Program-made: the position numbers and the translations under genes
In this document: positions 8,339 to 17,503 of the stretch, one piece after another
Layout: every line of letters begins with the position of its first letter
Numbering within the stretch: the stretch's first letter is position 1
The notes under the pieces: generated by a model
Seen by the model: only the letters and a program-made list of their open reading frames with translations
What the model was told of the DNA's origin: nothing
The model's database searches: none
Assembly (NCBI GenBank): GCA_035517695.1
Contig: DATIYI010000135.1
Span: 33,188-97,187 of the forward strand
Length of the DNA: 64,000 nt
Direction of reading: 5' to 3'
DNA from: DATFVJ01 sp035517695
GTDB taxonomy: Bacteria > Actinomycetota > Actinomycetes > Streptosporangiales > Streptosporangiaceae

Positions 8339-9784
8339 TCAGACGCGGCCCGCGCTCGGAGCGCCATCGGGGCGCTGGCCAGTCGGGTCGGTCGGGTCGG
8401 TCGCGGCAGGCGCGGCGGGCGCGGTCGGCGCCGCAACCGGGGCGGAAAGCACTGGCTGCCCGGCCTCCCCGACGGCGTTCCCCCGATGGTCCGCTGAGGC
8501 GGGCACGCCAACGTGCGCCGAACCCGCCCGCGCCGAACTGGCCTGCCGGGCCCTGGCGGCCTGCTGGGCCAAACCGGACCTCGCAGGCAGCGGCCGGGCC
8601 GAACCGTTGTCCTCGTCGGCGAGTGCCTCGGCCGAAGGATGCCTGGTCCGCCTGATACCCAGAATGCTCATGAAGAATGTGCCGAAGATGACCTGGCAGC
8701 TGACCACGAGGGCGGTCGCGGAGGGCACCATGAGACGCAGTGAATGCGTGGGATCCAGCGGGCCGAATCTCGCGACCCGCCACTCCGAGATTGATACCAG
8801 CGCGCCGACCAGACCCGCCACCCCGAGCAGCACGCCCGCCACCAAACCACGCTCGAGGCTCCAGACCCGCAGCACCCGCTTCGCCCACCGATCCTGCGGC
8901 AGGAAACCCTCGGCACTGGCGTAGATCTTCGTGAACAGCGCGAACTGTACCGCCTGGAAGCCGATGACCACCATCGCCGACGCGCCGACCAGCGTGTCCA
9001 CGTCAAACGACACGCCGCCGATGGTCAGCGGCCCGGGCACGACCGCCGCACCGATCAGGAGCCCGATGGCAAGCAGCGCGATCCCTGGGATCAGGAACAG
9101 CCAGCGCGGGCTGAACAGCAGCAGGAAACGCAGATGCCGCCAGCCATCCCGCCAGCTGCGCAGATGTGGCGGGCGGCTACGGCCGTCAGGTGACAGCGTG
9201 GTCGGCACCTCGACGACCCGCTGCCTCGCCAGCGTGGCCTTGACGACCATCTCGCTGGCGAACTCCATGCCTGTCGCCTGCAGGCCGAGCCCGAGCACGC
9301 TGTCCCTGCGGAATCCGCGCAGGCCACAATGAAAATCACCGCTCTTGATGCGGAAAAACAGCCGCCCAATGAAGCTCAGTACAGGATTGCCCAGATAGCG
9401 GTGCAGCGCGGGCATGGCACCAGGGGCGATGCCGCCCTTGAACCGGTTACCCATGACCAGGTCGGCACCGTCACGAAGAGCGGAAACAAACGGCATGAGC
9501 GCGGTGAAGTCGTAGCTGTCGTCGGCATCGCCCATGATGACGTACCGGCCTTGCGCGGCGACGATGCCGCCCATCAGCGCATTGCCGTATCCCTTCGCAG
9601 AAACCGGGACAACCCGTGCGCCCGCCTCCTCCGCGAGCTCTTGGCTGCCGTCTGTACTGCCGTTGTCCGCTATGAGGATCTCGCCGTCGATGCCGTGCTC
9701 GCGCAGGAAGCCGGCGGCCTTGCGGACACAGGTGGCAACCGTCTCCGCCTCGTTGAGGCAAGGCATCAGTACGGTCAGTTCCAC
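8339..9784 (-). CDS. GT2 family glycosyltransferase (DPM1-like) with C-terminal membrane domain
   Basis: The N-terminal GT2 domain (about residues 1-220) begins VELTVLMPCLNEAETV, has LIADNGSTDGS for nucleotide-sugar binding and the DXD-type MGDADDSYDF. This resembles polyprenyl-phosphate sugar synthases, which would supply donors to GT-C enzymes. Four hydrophobic segments follow, then a low-complexity Ala/Pro-rich tail. The start is set at GTG 9784, which has GGAGGAG five bases upstream; the frame continues to a TTG at 9871 that has no such site. It is flanked by three GT-C genes, so a donor-making role for them is a reasonable inference. Confidence 0.88.
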   Translation of the reverse strand: MELTVLMPCLNEAETVATCVRKAAGFLREHGIDGEILIADNGSTDGSQELAEEAGARVVPVSAKGYGNALMGGIVAAQGRYVIMGDADDSYDFTALMPFVSALRDGADLVMGNRFKGGIAPGAMPALHRYLGNPVLSFIGRLFFRIKSGDFHCGLRGFRRDSVLGLGLQATGMEFASEMVVKATLARQRVVEVPTTLSPDGRSRPPHLRSWRDGWRHLRFLLLFSPRWLFLIPGIALLAIGLLIGAAVVPGPLTIGGVSFDVDTLVGASAMVVIGFQAVQFALFTKIYASAEGFLPQDRWAKRVLRVWSLERGLVAGVLLGVAGLVGALVSISEWRVARFGPLDPTHSLRLMVPSATALVVSCQVIFGTFFMSILGIRRTRHPSAEALADEDNGSARPLPARSGLAQQAARARQASSARAGSAHVGVPASADHRGNAVGEAGQPVLSAPVAAPTAPAAPAATDPTDPTGQRPDGAPSAGRV

Positions 9785-10047
9785 GTCGTCTCCTCCGCGC
9801 TCCGGTGGCGCGCCTTCCGCTGGCGCACTCGGCACGACCCCGAGGTCGCTACCGTTGTGAATGTTGCGCAACTATCCGGCCTCGGCCCCCAGCGGCGATC
9901 ATTGACCACGGGCAGCCAGCGCGAGTGGACGCTCGCACGAACAATGCCCAGGTTATGTGGCACCCGTGGCCGGTCTGGGCGCGGTCGCCGACGACCGCAC
10001 AGTATCAACCGCAGGCTTTAGCGGGAGGGAAAGGAGAGAGCACGCGC

Positions 10048-11700
10048 GTGTTGGGCGGGCGAGGCAGTGATCCCGCGACCGGGCGCCGCGCGCCTGCGTC
10101 GCACCGGATCGCGGGTGCCGCCCTGGCCGCCCGAGGCGCGCTGTCCAGACATCGCGCCTTCGCCATCGCGCTCGCCGCCGGTGCCGCGCTGCGTATCGTG
10201 ACCGAGCTTGGCTACCGCTGGGCGTTCTGGTTCAACGACTCATTCGACTATGTCGCGATCGCGCAGCGGCTGCGGCCAGACCCGATGCGGCCGATTGGGT
10301 ACCCGATCCTGCTCTGGCTGGTAGGACAGGTCCACAGCCTCCTTCTTATCACCTCGGTACAGCATCTGCTCGGACTCGGCACCGCTGCGGCGGGTTATGT
10401 GCTGTTGCGCAGGCGTTTCGGGCTCCCTGGCTGGGGCGCGACGCTCGCGATGGTCCCCGTCCTCTTCGACGCGTTCCAGATTCAGCTGGAACAATTGCTC
10501 CTCGCCGACACGCTGTTCACGTTCCTGGCCGTCGCCGCCTTCGCAGTGCTTTGCTGGCTTCCTGCGCCACGTGGGCGCGGGATGAACGCTTGGCAGGCGG
10601 CGGCGGCGGGAGTGCTTCTTGCCTTCGCCTCGCTCACCAGGGGTGTCGGCATCCCGCTGATCGTGCTCGCGGTTGCCTATCTGATCGTCTGCCGGGCCGG
10701 CTGGCGTGCCGTCACGGCCGTATGCGCCGCCGCGGCCGCACCTCTCGCGGGTTACATCCTGTGGTTCCACGCCGTAAACGGCCAGTTCGCGCTCGACTCC
10801 ACCGACGGGATCTACTTGTGGGGCAGGACGGCCGCCTTCGCGGAGTGCGACGTCATCAAGCCGCCGCCAGCGCAGGCGTGGCTGTGCCCAAGGCTTCCAC
10901 CGGCCCAGCGCGCCGCCTCATCGGCACAGGTCTGGCAGCCCACCTCGCCGCTGCGCTGGCAGCACGGCCAGGTGTTCAGCGCCAGGGAAAACGACCTCGC
11001 CATGCGCTTCGCGCTCCGGGCGATCGCCGCGCAGCCCGGTGGTTACGCGAATGCCGTATTCACCAGTGTGGGGCGCGCCTTCACCTGGAACCGCACGTCT
11101 TATCCGACCAGCTACACCGCGAGCCTCTACACGTTCGCGGGAACTAAGACCTGGCTGCCGACCTGGCCCGAGGCCGACGGGCGCACCGCCGCCGAGGTAG
11201 CGCGATCATACGCGGACGGCGCAGCGGCGACCGCCGTCGTGCAGCCGTACGCCGGCCTCATGCGCTGGTACCAGCGCTACGTGTACTTGCGCGGCACCAT
11301 GGTGGGACTCATCCTGGTCGCCGCGCCCGCGGCCGCGCTCGCCGGGCTCGTCCTGCGGCGCCGGGCCAGGCGCCAGCCGTCAGGCTCCCCCCGGTGCGCC
11401 GACCCAGCCGCACGCCCGGCTACCGCGGCAGGCCAGGCGCGCCCCGCGGAAACCCCGGCGGCATGGCTGTGCTGGTCAGCGGCCGTCGCATTGCTGCTGA
11501 TTCCTGCTCTCACGGTCGATTTCGATTATCGTTACGTGCTGCCCGCGGTGCCGTTTGGGTGCCTGGCGGCGGCACTCGCTGCCAGGCGCTGCCTTGTGGC
11601 TGCTGGCCATTTCCACGCCGGCCAGCCGCCGCGTCGCTGCCGAAACTCTTCGGCGGCTAGCATTCGTACTGATCGCGAGCTGACAAGATCTGACGGCTAG
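10048..11700 (+). CDS. Multipass GT-C type glycosyltransferase, tandem copy 1
   Basis: A 550-aa membrane protein with about ten hydrophobic segments. The key block FWFNDSFDYVAIAQRL followed by RPDPMRPIGYPILLW near residues 55-90 contains the acidic residue expected of GT-C catalytic loops; SLTRGVGIPL and DFDYRYVLPAVPFGCLAAAL occur later. The GTG at 10048 is chosen because AAGGAGA lies about 9 bases upstream; the longer frame to 9805 would overlap the divergent GT2 gene. It is followed after 33 bp by a paralogue with the same motif order. Substrate unknown; a sugar transfer at the outer membrane face is inferred from the fold. Confidence 0.82.
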   Translation: MLGGRGSDPATGRRAPASHRIAGAALAARGALSRHRAFAIALAAGAALRIVTELGYRWAFWFNDSFDYVAIAQRLRPDPMRPIGYPILLWLVGQVHSLLLITSVQHLLGLGTAAAGYVLLRRRFGLPGWGATLAMVPVLFDAFQIQLEQLLLADTLFTFLAVAAFAVLCWLPAPRGRGMNAWQAAAAGVLLAFASLTRGVGIPLIVLAVAYLIVCRAGWRAVTAVCAAAAAPLAGYILWFHAVNGQFALDSTDGIYLWGRTAAFAECDVIKPPPAQAWLCPRLPPAQRAASSAQVWQPTSPLRWQHGQVFSARENDLAMRFALRAIAAQPGGYANAVFTSVGRAFTWNRTSYPTSYTASLYTFAGTKTWLPTWPEADGRTAAEVARSYADGAAATAVVQPYAGLMRWYQRYVYLRGTMVGLILVAAPAAALAGLVLRRRARRQPSGSPRCADPAARPATAAGQARPAETPAAWLCWSAAVALLLIPALTVDFDYRYVLPAVPFGCLAAALAARRCLVAAGHFHAGQPPRRCRNSSAASIRTDRELTRSDG

Positions 11701-11733
11701 GCTGGCAGGCGCTGCGCAGGGGAGGGCACGGGT

Positions 11734-13353
11734 GTGAAGGTCCCGCCGGGGGGAGAAGTCGCGCCGTCCCCGGCACCACGACGGTCCATCGCCGCGTTCC
11801 TCGCCCGGCACTGGCTGTTCGTGGCCGTCCTGATCCCCGCGATCGCGGCGCGAGTGGTCACCATGCTCGGCTTCCGCTGGGCGCTGTGGTTCAACGACTC
11901 ATACCAGTACCTTCAGTACACCGTGAACGGCTTGCGACCCGACCCGACGCGGCCCTCCGGCTACTCTGTCTACCTATGGCTGCTCGAGCCGCTGCACAGC
12001 TTCGCCGCCGTGACGATCTCACAGCACCTGATGGGCCTCGGCATCGGTGTCCTGGTCTATGCGCTGCTCGTGCACCGCTTCAAGGTCCCGCTGTGGATCG
12101 CGACGCTGGCCGCGGTCCCCGCGCTATATGACGCGTACCAGATCCAGCTCGAGCACCTGCTCATGGCGGACACGCCGTTCGCCTTCCTGGTCACGGCGGC
12201 CATCACCATCGTGATGTGGCGCGACAAGCCCAGCATGGCGCAGACCGCGATGGCCGGCCTGCTGCTGGGGCTGGCAGCCGTCACCAGGTCCATCGGGCTG
12301 CCGCTGCTCGTCATCCTGGTGGTGTACCTGCTGATCAGGCGCGTCGGTTTGCGTGTCATCACCGCGGGGATCATGGCCTGCGCCGTGCCGGTGGTCGGCT
12401 ACATGTTCTGGTTCCAGTCCTGGTATCAGCAGTTCGCTATGACCCAGAGCACCGGGATCTTCCTGTATTCGCGCGTGATGGCCTTCGCGGACTGCAGCAA
12501 GTTCAGCCTGCCAGCCGACGAGAAGCCGCTGTGCACGTCCGCACCACCGGACCATCGGATGCTCTCCCAGGATTACATCTGGAGCACTGACGCGCCGCTC
12601 CGCCGCTTCCCGCCGCCCGAGTTCTCGCCACTGACGAACCTGCTGGCCAAGGGATTCGCGACCCGGGCGATAGCGGCCCAGCCGCTCGACTATGCCCTTG
12701 TCACCTGGGACGACACCTGGCGCTCGTTCGCGTGGAAGCGCAAGGTGTTCCCCGACCCCATCACCTACGGCGAATACGTATTCGCCAGCGCGAGCCACGG
12801 CCCCGCGCGGGGGCCCGCGACCGGCCACGGCTTCGGCGCACACTTCGCGGTGCCTCACTACGCCGACGGCAGCCAGATCACCCACGTGGTTGCGCCGTAC
12901 GCAGCAATCATGCGCGGATATCAGAAGTACGTGTTCCTGCCCGGCACGATCCTTGGCGCGCTGCTCGTGGCCGGGCTCGGCGGGATGGTAATCGCCTGGC
13001 GGCGGCTCGGCGGCGAGATCCTGCTGCCCTGGGCCTTTGCCGTCGCCATGATCGTGATTCCGGCCGCCACCGCAGAATTCGACTATAGATACCTGCTGCC
13101 CGCCGTCCCCTTCGCCTGCCTGGCCACGGCGATGGTGTTCGGCGTGGGCAACCCCGTCGGCAATCGGCTGGCGGCGCGGCGCGAACTCCGCAGCACACCT
13201 GCGGGTGACCAGCATGATGCGCGCGAACCAGTGACAGCGACACCGGCGGTAACGCCGTCCGGGCCCGCTGCCGGGGCCCCCGATGAGCCGAAGCCCGCCG
13301 GGGACAGGCCCGGCGCTGTGGCGCCAGACGCCGCCCCGCCGAGATCGCCTTGA
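11734..13353 (+). CDS. Multipass GT-C type glycosyltransferase, tandem copy 2
   Basis: A 539-aa membrane protein paralogous to the gene before it: LWFNDSYQYLQYTVNGL, RPDPTRPSGYSVYLW, YQIQLEHLLMADTPF, VTRSIGLPL and EFDYRYLLPAVPFACLATAM match the upstream copy in order. GTG at 11734 follows GGGGAGGG by 7 bases. A hydrophilic tail of about 70 residues, rich in Ala, Pro and Asp, ends the protein. The 33 bp gap to copy 1 suggests an operon. Divergence in the extracytoplasmic region (about residues 240-400) hints at different acceptors. It converges on rsmI. Confidence 0.83.
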   Translation: MKVPPGGEVAPSPAPRRSIAAFLARHWLFVAVLIPAIAARVVTMLGFRWALWFNDSYQYLQYTVNGLRPDPTRPSGYSVYLWLLEPLHSFAAVTISQHLMGLGIGVLVYALLVHRFKVPLWIATLAAVPALYDAYQIQLEHLLMADTPFAFLVTAAITIVMWRDKPSMAQTAMAGLLLGLAAVTRSIGLPLLVILVVYLLIRRVGLRVITAGIMACAVPVVGYMFWFQSWYQQFAMTQSTGIFLYSRVMAFADCSKFSLPADEKPLCTSAPPDHRMLSQDYIWSTDAPLRRFPPPEFSPLTNLLAKGFATRAIAAQPLDYALVTWDDTWRSFAWKRKVFPDPITYGEYVFASASHGPARGPATGHGFGAHFAVPHYADGSQITHVVAPYAAIMRGYQKYVFLPGTILGALLVAGLGGMVIAWRRLGGEILLPWAFAVAMIVIPAATAEFDYRYLLPAVPFACLATAMVFGVGNPVGNRLAARRELRSTPAGDQHDAREPVTATPAVTPSGPAAGAPDEPKPAGDRPGAVAPDAAPPRSP

Positions 13354-13413
13354 CAGCACGCGCGCGCGTCCTCGCCGCGCGAGCCGCCAGCCAGATCCCG
13401 AACCCGGCTGTGG

Positions 13414-14280
13414 CTAGCCCGAGCGCCCTCCCGGCTTGCTCGCGACCACCGCGTCGTAGACCGCGCGTTTGGGCAGCCGCCGCTCAGCGGCGACCGCGGC
13501 GATCGCTTCCTTCCTGGTCAGGCCTGCTGCCTGGCGCTCGGCCACCTCAGCGGCGGCGCGGCCAGCGTCCACGCTGCCCCGATGCTTGCCGGTGTCAGCC
13601 GCGACGACGATCGTCACCTCGCCAAGCACTCCGCTAGCCGCCCAGTCCGCGAGATCGCCGAGAGTCCCGCGGCGGATCTCCTCGTGGGTCTTGGTCAGCT
13701 CACGGCACACGACCGCGGGCCGGCCGGGGCCGAATGCCGCTGCCAGCTCACCGAGGGTCGCGGCGAGCCGCCGCGGCGACTCGAAGAAGACCAGCGTCCG
13801 TGGCTCGGTCGCGAGCTCGGCGAACCGGCGCACACGGTCACCGGGCCGCCGGGGCGGGAAGCCTTCGAAGCAGAACCGGTCGCTCGGCAGGCCCGCCACA
13901 GCAAGCGCCGCGGTCACCGCGGAAGGCCCGGGCAGGACGGTGACCCGGATTCCCGCCGCCGCGACCGCCCTGACCAGGCGGTAGCCGGGATCACTGATGC
14001 CAGGCATGCCGGCATCGGTGACAAGCAGCACATCACGGCCTGCCTTCAGGTCAGCGAGCAGCCTCTGCGCACGCCGCTGCTCCACCGCCTCGTAGCACGA
14101 TACGACCTGGGCCGTCAGCCGTATCCCGAGATCGGCGGCGAGCCTGCCAATCCTGCGGGTGTCCTCGGCTGCTATCACCGCCGCGCCCGCGAGGGCCGCC
14201 GTCAGCCGTGCCGAGGCGTCGGCCGGGCATCCGATCGGCGCCGCGGCGACGATCAACATCCCGTGTATCGTTTCGTTCAT
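13414..14280 (-). CDS. rsmI: 16S rRNA (cytidine1402-2'-O)-methyltransferase
   Basis: RsmI methylates the ribose of C1402 in the decoding centre of 16S rRNA. The tetrapyrrole-methylase fold is evident: MLIVAAAPIGCPADAS, IAAEDTRRIGRL, VVSCYEAVEQRR, LVTDAGMPGISDPGYRLV, VLPGPSAVTAALAVAGL, FEGFPPRR and FFESPRRL. The C-terminal helical domain has the typical TRKEAIAAVA. The ATG at 14280 gives 288 aa; an ATG at 14259 would begin exactly at MLIV. The same frame runs upstream to 15876, but that part is antisense to the LCP gene and is not coding. In mycobacteria rsmI neighbours a protein O-mannosyltransferase; here it neighbours the GT-C genes. Confidence 0.95.
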   Translation of the reverse strand: MNETIHGMLIVAAAPIGCPADASARLTAALAGAAVIAAEDTRRIGRLAADLGIRLTAQVVSCYEAVEQRRAQRLLADLKAGRDVLLVTDAGMPGISDPGYRLVRAVAAAGIRVTVLPGPSAVTAALAVAGLPSDRFCFEGFPPRRPGDRVRRFAELATEPRTLVFFESPRRLAATLGELAAAFGPGRPAVVCRELTKTHEEIRRGTLGDLADWAASGVLGEVTIVVAADTGKHRGSVDAGRAAAEVAERQAAGLTRKEAIAAVAAERRLPKRAVYDAVVASKPGGRSG

Positions 14281-14555
14281 ACCGTTTCTTTTCTGACCGG
14301 CCATGCGCTTCGGCCCTAACCCGCCGTGCAGTGAAGCGGCAGGCCCGGAGGTGGGACCTATATTCTCCCTAACGGCTGCGCGGCGCGAGCCCGGCGTGCC
14401 GGTGGCCGCCCACCTGGGCGCAGAGAGGCAGCACCTGACGGTCGCACCAGGAGAGATGACTCGGGCAACAAGAGGCGGGGGCGGCCCGGCCCATCGCCCG
14501 CCGCCAGGCAAAGATCTACCTAGTCCATAACTGGCAAATTTGCACAAAATAGGAA

Positions 14556-14573
14556 CCGGAACTATTGTTCCGG
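14556..14573. promoter_or_regulatory. Perfect inverted repeat upstream of LCP gene
   Basis: CCGGAAC-TATT-GTTCCGG, arms of 7 bp and loop of 4, about 100 bp before the LCP start in the 390 bp divergent rsmI/LCP spacer. It could be a hairpin in the leader or an operator. The rest of the spacer shows no gene; a copy of the AACGGCTGCGCGGCG motif lies at 14371-14385. Confidence 0.5.
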
Positions 14574-14670
14574 CGTCTTGCTGGCGAGAGCGCAGCTCGC
14601 GAGGCCGATGCCGGGCACCAGCTGACGGATCCTCCGAGGCACCGGTGTGGACAGCGTTGAGGACGTGGGC

Positions 14671-16431
14671 ATGACCGATCAGGGACGGCGTGGCGATCCC
14701 GACGGGGCCACAGGACGTTCCCCCGGCTCGTCCCCAACGGGGCCCGAAGGCGACGGCCCGGTACCAGCCGGCCCGTTGGCCGGGCCCTCCCTCGCCAACG
14801 TCTCCGCCGACGAGGGGACCGCTGCGCCCGGACCAGGTCAGCGGGACCGCGGCCCGCAAGGAGACGGCGGCGGCAGTCGCGGCGGCGGCAGTCGCGGCGG
14901 CGGTTCTCGCCGCGTGCGGCGCCGCGGACATCGCCGCCGCAGAATCTTGATGTGGGTTGCCATCGGCATGGTTCTCGTGCTGATCCTCGGCGGCTCGGTT
15001 GTGTACCTGAAACTGAATTCCAACCTGCAGAGCGCGCCGCTGGATCTGGGTGCGCAACAGAGCGCGGAGAAGGTGGATCCGTTCGGCCGCACGGCCCTCA
15101 ACATCATGCTCATCGGTTCGGATACTCGCGCCGACCAAGCGGACTGCAAGATCGGCGGGGACTGTAGCGGCGGGGCGAACGCGGATGTCGAGATGCTCGT
15201 TCACCTGGCCGCCGACCGCTCGAACGCCACCGTGATGAGCATCCCGCGCGACACCGTTGCCAACGTGCCGCAGTGCACCAGCCCCACGCACCACGTCTAT
15301 CCGCCGCAGCAGGCCGTGCAGATCAACTCCAGCCTGCAATCCGGCGGTCCGGGCTGTACTGTCGCCGCCGTGCACGCGCTGACCGGCATCACCATCGACC
15401 ACTTCATCATGATCGACTTCTCGGGTGTGGTTAACATGGCCGACGATGTCGGCGGCGTGCCGGTGTGCGTCAGCGCCAACGTATACGATCCGTACTCGCA
15501 TCTGCGCTTGACCAAGGGCAGCCACGTGGTCGTAGGGCTGCAGGCGCTTGAGTTCCTGCGCACCAGGCACGGTTTCCTGGACGGCGGGGATCTGTACCGG
15601 ACGCAGGCGCAGCATATGTACCTGAGCGCGCTGATCAGGAAGATGAAGAGCGCGAGCACCCTGGCCAACCCGGTCACGCTCTATCGGCTCGCCAACGACG
15701 CCACCAGGGCCGTGACAGTCGACCCCGGCCTTGACAGCGTCTCCAAGCTCGTCAGTCTCGCCAGCGACCTGAACGAGGTGCCGGCCAAGCGGATCACGTT
15801 CGTCACCATGCCGACCGTGCCGTATCCGGGCAATCCGGCCGCCTGGGTGGCCCCAGCCGAGCCGGGCGCTCAGCAACTATTCCATGACATCGCCACCGAT
15901 ACGCCGCTCACCCGGGCCGGGCCCGCCGCTAAGCCCGCGACCTCCACGCCGTCTGCCGCAACGGTCACGGCGAGTCCGGCACCTACCGTGGACAAGGCTT
16001 CGGTGCACATCTCCGTGCGGAACGGCACCGGCCTCGCCGGGCGTGCTCACGACGTTGCGGCCAAGCTCGCACGGGACGGTTTCACTGCGGCGGTCGGCGA
16101 CCTCAACGCGCCCCTTACCACCACGACGAGCCTCGCCTACGGACCGGGCGAGCGCGCGCGGGCACAGGCTGTCGCCGCTGCGCTTGGCCTGCCTGCCAGC
16201 GCGCTGCACCGCTCAGGCACCTCGATGACATTGGTGATAGGCACGGACTGGCCGAGCGGCCGCACCTACCCGGGCAGTAACCCAGGCGCATCCCCGGCTC
16301 CGTCGGCGAGCGCTACAAGATCAGCTCCGGCCACCGGCTCGGCTTCCGCCGCGCCGCCGCCCGGCTCCGCCCCGGAGAACGCTTCCCATGCGGGCCAGTG
16401 CGCGCAGGTGAACCCCGCCTACTCGTTCTGA
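14671..16431 (+). CDS. LytR-CpsA-Psr (LCP) family glycopolymer ligase with LytR_C domain
   Basis: LCP enzymes transfer lipid-linked wall polymers (teichoic acid, arabinogalactan, capsule) to peptidoglycan outside the membrane. Order seen: a Gly/Arg-rich cytoplasmic tail of about 90 residues, one membrane helix (ILMWVAIGMVLVLILGGSVV), the LCP domain with IMLIGSDTR, VMSIPRDT, HFIMIDFSGVVNMADDVGG and LEFLRTRH containing the conserved Arg/Asp pyrophosphate-binding residues, then a LytR_C domain (VHISVRNGTGLAGRA) and a Ser/Ala/Pro tail. ATG 14671 has GAGGA upstream; GTG 14647 is the alternative. Its neighbourhood of glycosyltransferases supports attachment of a locally made glycan. Confidence 0.92.
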   Translation: MTDQGRRGDPDGATGRSPGSSPTGPEGDGPVPAGPLAGPSLANVSADEGTAAPGPGQRDRGPQGDGGGSRGGGSRGGGSRRVRRRGHRRRRILMWVAIGMVLVLILGGSVVYLKLNSNLQSAPLDLGAQQSAEKVDPFGRTALNIMLIGSDTRADQADCKIGGDCSGGANADVEMLVHLAADRSNATVMSIPRDTVANVPQCTSPTHHVYPPQQAVQINSSLQSGGPGCTVAAVHALTGITIDHFIMIDFSGVVNMADDVGGVPVCVSANVYDPYSHLRLTKGSHVVVGLQALEFLRTRHGFLDGGDLYRTQAQHMYLSALIRKMKSASTLANPVTLYRLANDATRAVTVDPGLDSVSKLVSLASDLNEVPAKRITFVTMPTVPYPGNPAAWVAPAEPGAQQLFHDIATDTPLTRAGPAAKPATSTPSAATVTASPAPTVDKASVHISVRNGTGLAGRAHDVAAKLARDGFTAAVGDLNAPLTTTTSLAYGPGERARAQAVAAALGLPASALHRSGTSMTLVIGTDWPSGRTYPGSNPGASPAPSASATRSAPATGSASAAPPPGSAPENASHAGQCAQVNPAYSF

Positions 16432-16695
16432 GCTCACGCCTCAAGTGCAATGCGAGACCGGGCAGGAGCCGACGATGATCGGCGCGCTGCCAGCCGTTAC
16501 CCCGGGTGCTGCTTGGTTCGCCTGGTGCGGTCCTCGAACGGCGGGTCGCCGGCCAGGGCCAGCTAGGGCTGCCCGGAGGTGATCCAGGGTCCTATCAGTA
16601 AAACGGCCTTAAAGCTCTGGCAGCGGTCTGCCAGAAGGTCCGCCGCGCACGTCCCGCCAGGGCAATCGAGTCTTACAGACGACTAAAGTGCCCGC

Positions 16696-17037
16696 ATGAA
16701 ATGGCGTCGCCGTCAAGGCAACCGGCGGGCGGAACCCGCGACGAAGCTCGATCGTGAGGCGACCCCGGCCGATATCGCTGCGCTCATAGCTTTCGCGCGC
16801 AGCCGGCCTGGCGTGGAGTTCTATATAGAACCCGAGACGTTCGCGACCGATACCACCGCGGTCGCCGTCGCGGCCGACGGCGAGTGGACGCGGCGCAGGG
16901 TCGGGTCCCCCGCGGCGATCCGCAAGGTAGCGCGCGGTCTTCGACTGCCCGTGTATGAGGCCCAGATCGTCGGTTACCCCGCACGGATGCGTGCCTGGAC
17001 CGAACGTCAGAAGCAGCGGCCGCCCGGCGCCTTGTGA
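16696..17037 (+). CDS. Conserved actinobacterial protein of unknown function
   Basis: A 113-aa protein with a basic N-terminus followed by a compact alpha/beta domain. Its pattern (TPADIAALIAFARSRPGVE, FYIEPETFATDTTAVAVA, DGEWTRRRVGSP, LPVYEAQIVGYPARM) recalls a small family widespread in actinobacteria, often loosely labelled oxidoreductase without evidence. No catalytic motif, signal peptide or membrane segment is visible. The ATG lacks an obvious ribosome site and may be leaderless. It stands alone between the LCP gene and a repeat block. Confidence 0.75.
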   Translation: MKWRRRQGNRRAEPATKLDREATPADIAALIAFARSRPGVEFYIEPETFATDTTAVAVAADGEWTRRRVGSPAAIRKVARGLRLPVYEAQIVGYPARMRAWTERQKQRPPGAL

Positions 17038-17049
17038 CAGCCTGATATC

Positions 17050-17262
17050 GGCTCCTGCATCACGGCTCGCGCGGCACCAGCATCACGACTCCAGCATCAC
17101 GGCTCCCGCGGCTCCAGCATCACGGCGAGCGCGGCTCCAGCATCACGGCCCGCCTGCCATTGAAGCGGGCCTTGATTGTCCGGCTCCCGCGGCTCCAGCA
17201 TCACGGCTCCCACGGCTCCCACGGCTCCCACGGCTCCCACGGCTTCAGCATCACCGCTCCCG
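17050..17262. repeat. Mixed tandem repeats (CCAGCATCACGGC and CACGGCTCC families)
   Basis: The 466 bp before the protease gene are dominated by repeats. CCAGCATCACGRC recurs at least five times between 17077 and 17200 in units of about 14-24 bp, and a 9-bp unit CACGGCTCC runs in four exact plus one near copy at 17202-17246. No gene is evident in 17038-17503. Confidence 0.85.
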
Positions 17263-17503
17263 CGGCTCAAGAGCGGCCCGCAGGGCATCGTCGTCGGCCG
17301 TTCGGCTCCGGGATCATGCTTCTCACCTGTATCAATACTTCTTGAATTCGTGTGAACACGCTCAGTAACTATAGCCGCGGGATTCAGCATTCTCCCAGTT
17401 TGCTCTGATGCCGAACGGATACGTCACCTGCAGAATCGCAGCTAGAGAGCATATTTCGCGCGCCCGGTCCACGTATCGACAACCAGCAAGCCAGGGAGGA
17501 AGG

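Noticed and set aside
12124..13359. 411-aa minus-strand frame opposite the second tandem GT-C gene
   Set aside because: Composition is Arg/Gly/His-rich shadow sequence with no domain; the plus strand encodes a coherent membrane protein.
14281..15876. Minus-strand frame extending rsmI to 820 aa
   Set aside because: The extra part is antisense to the LCP gene, lacks family similarity, and reflects the lack of stops in high-GC DNA. rsmI proper starts at 14280.
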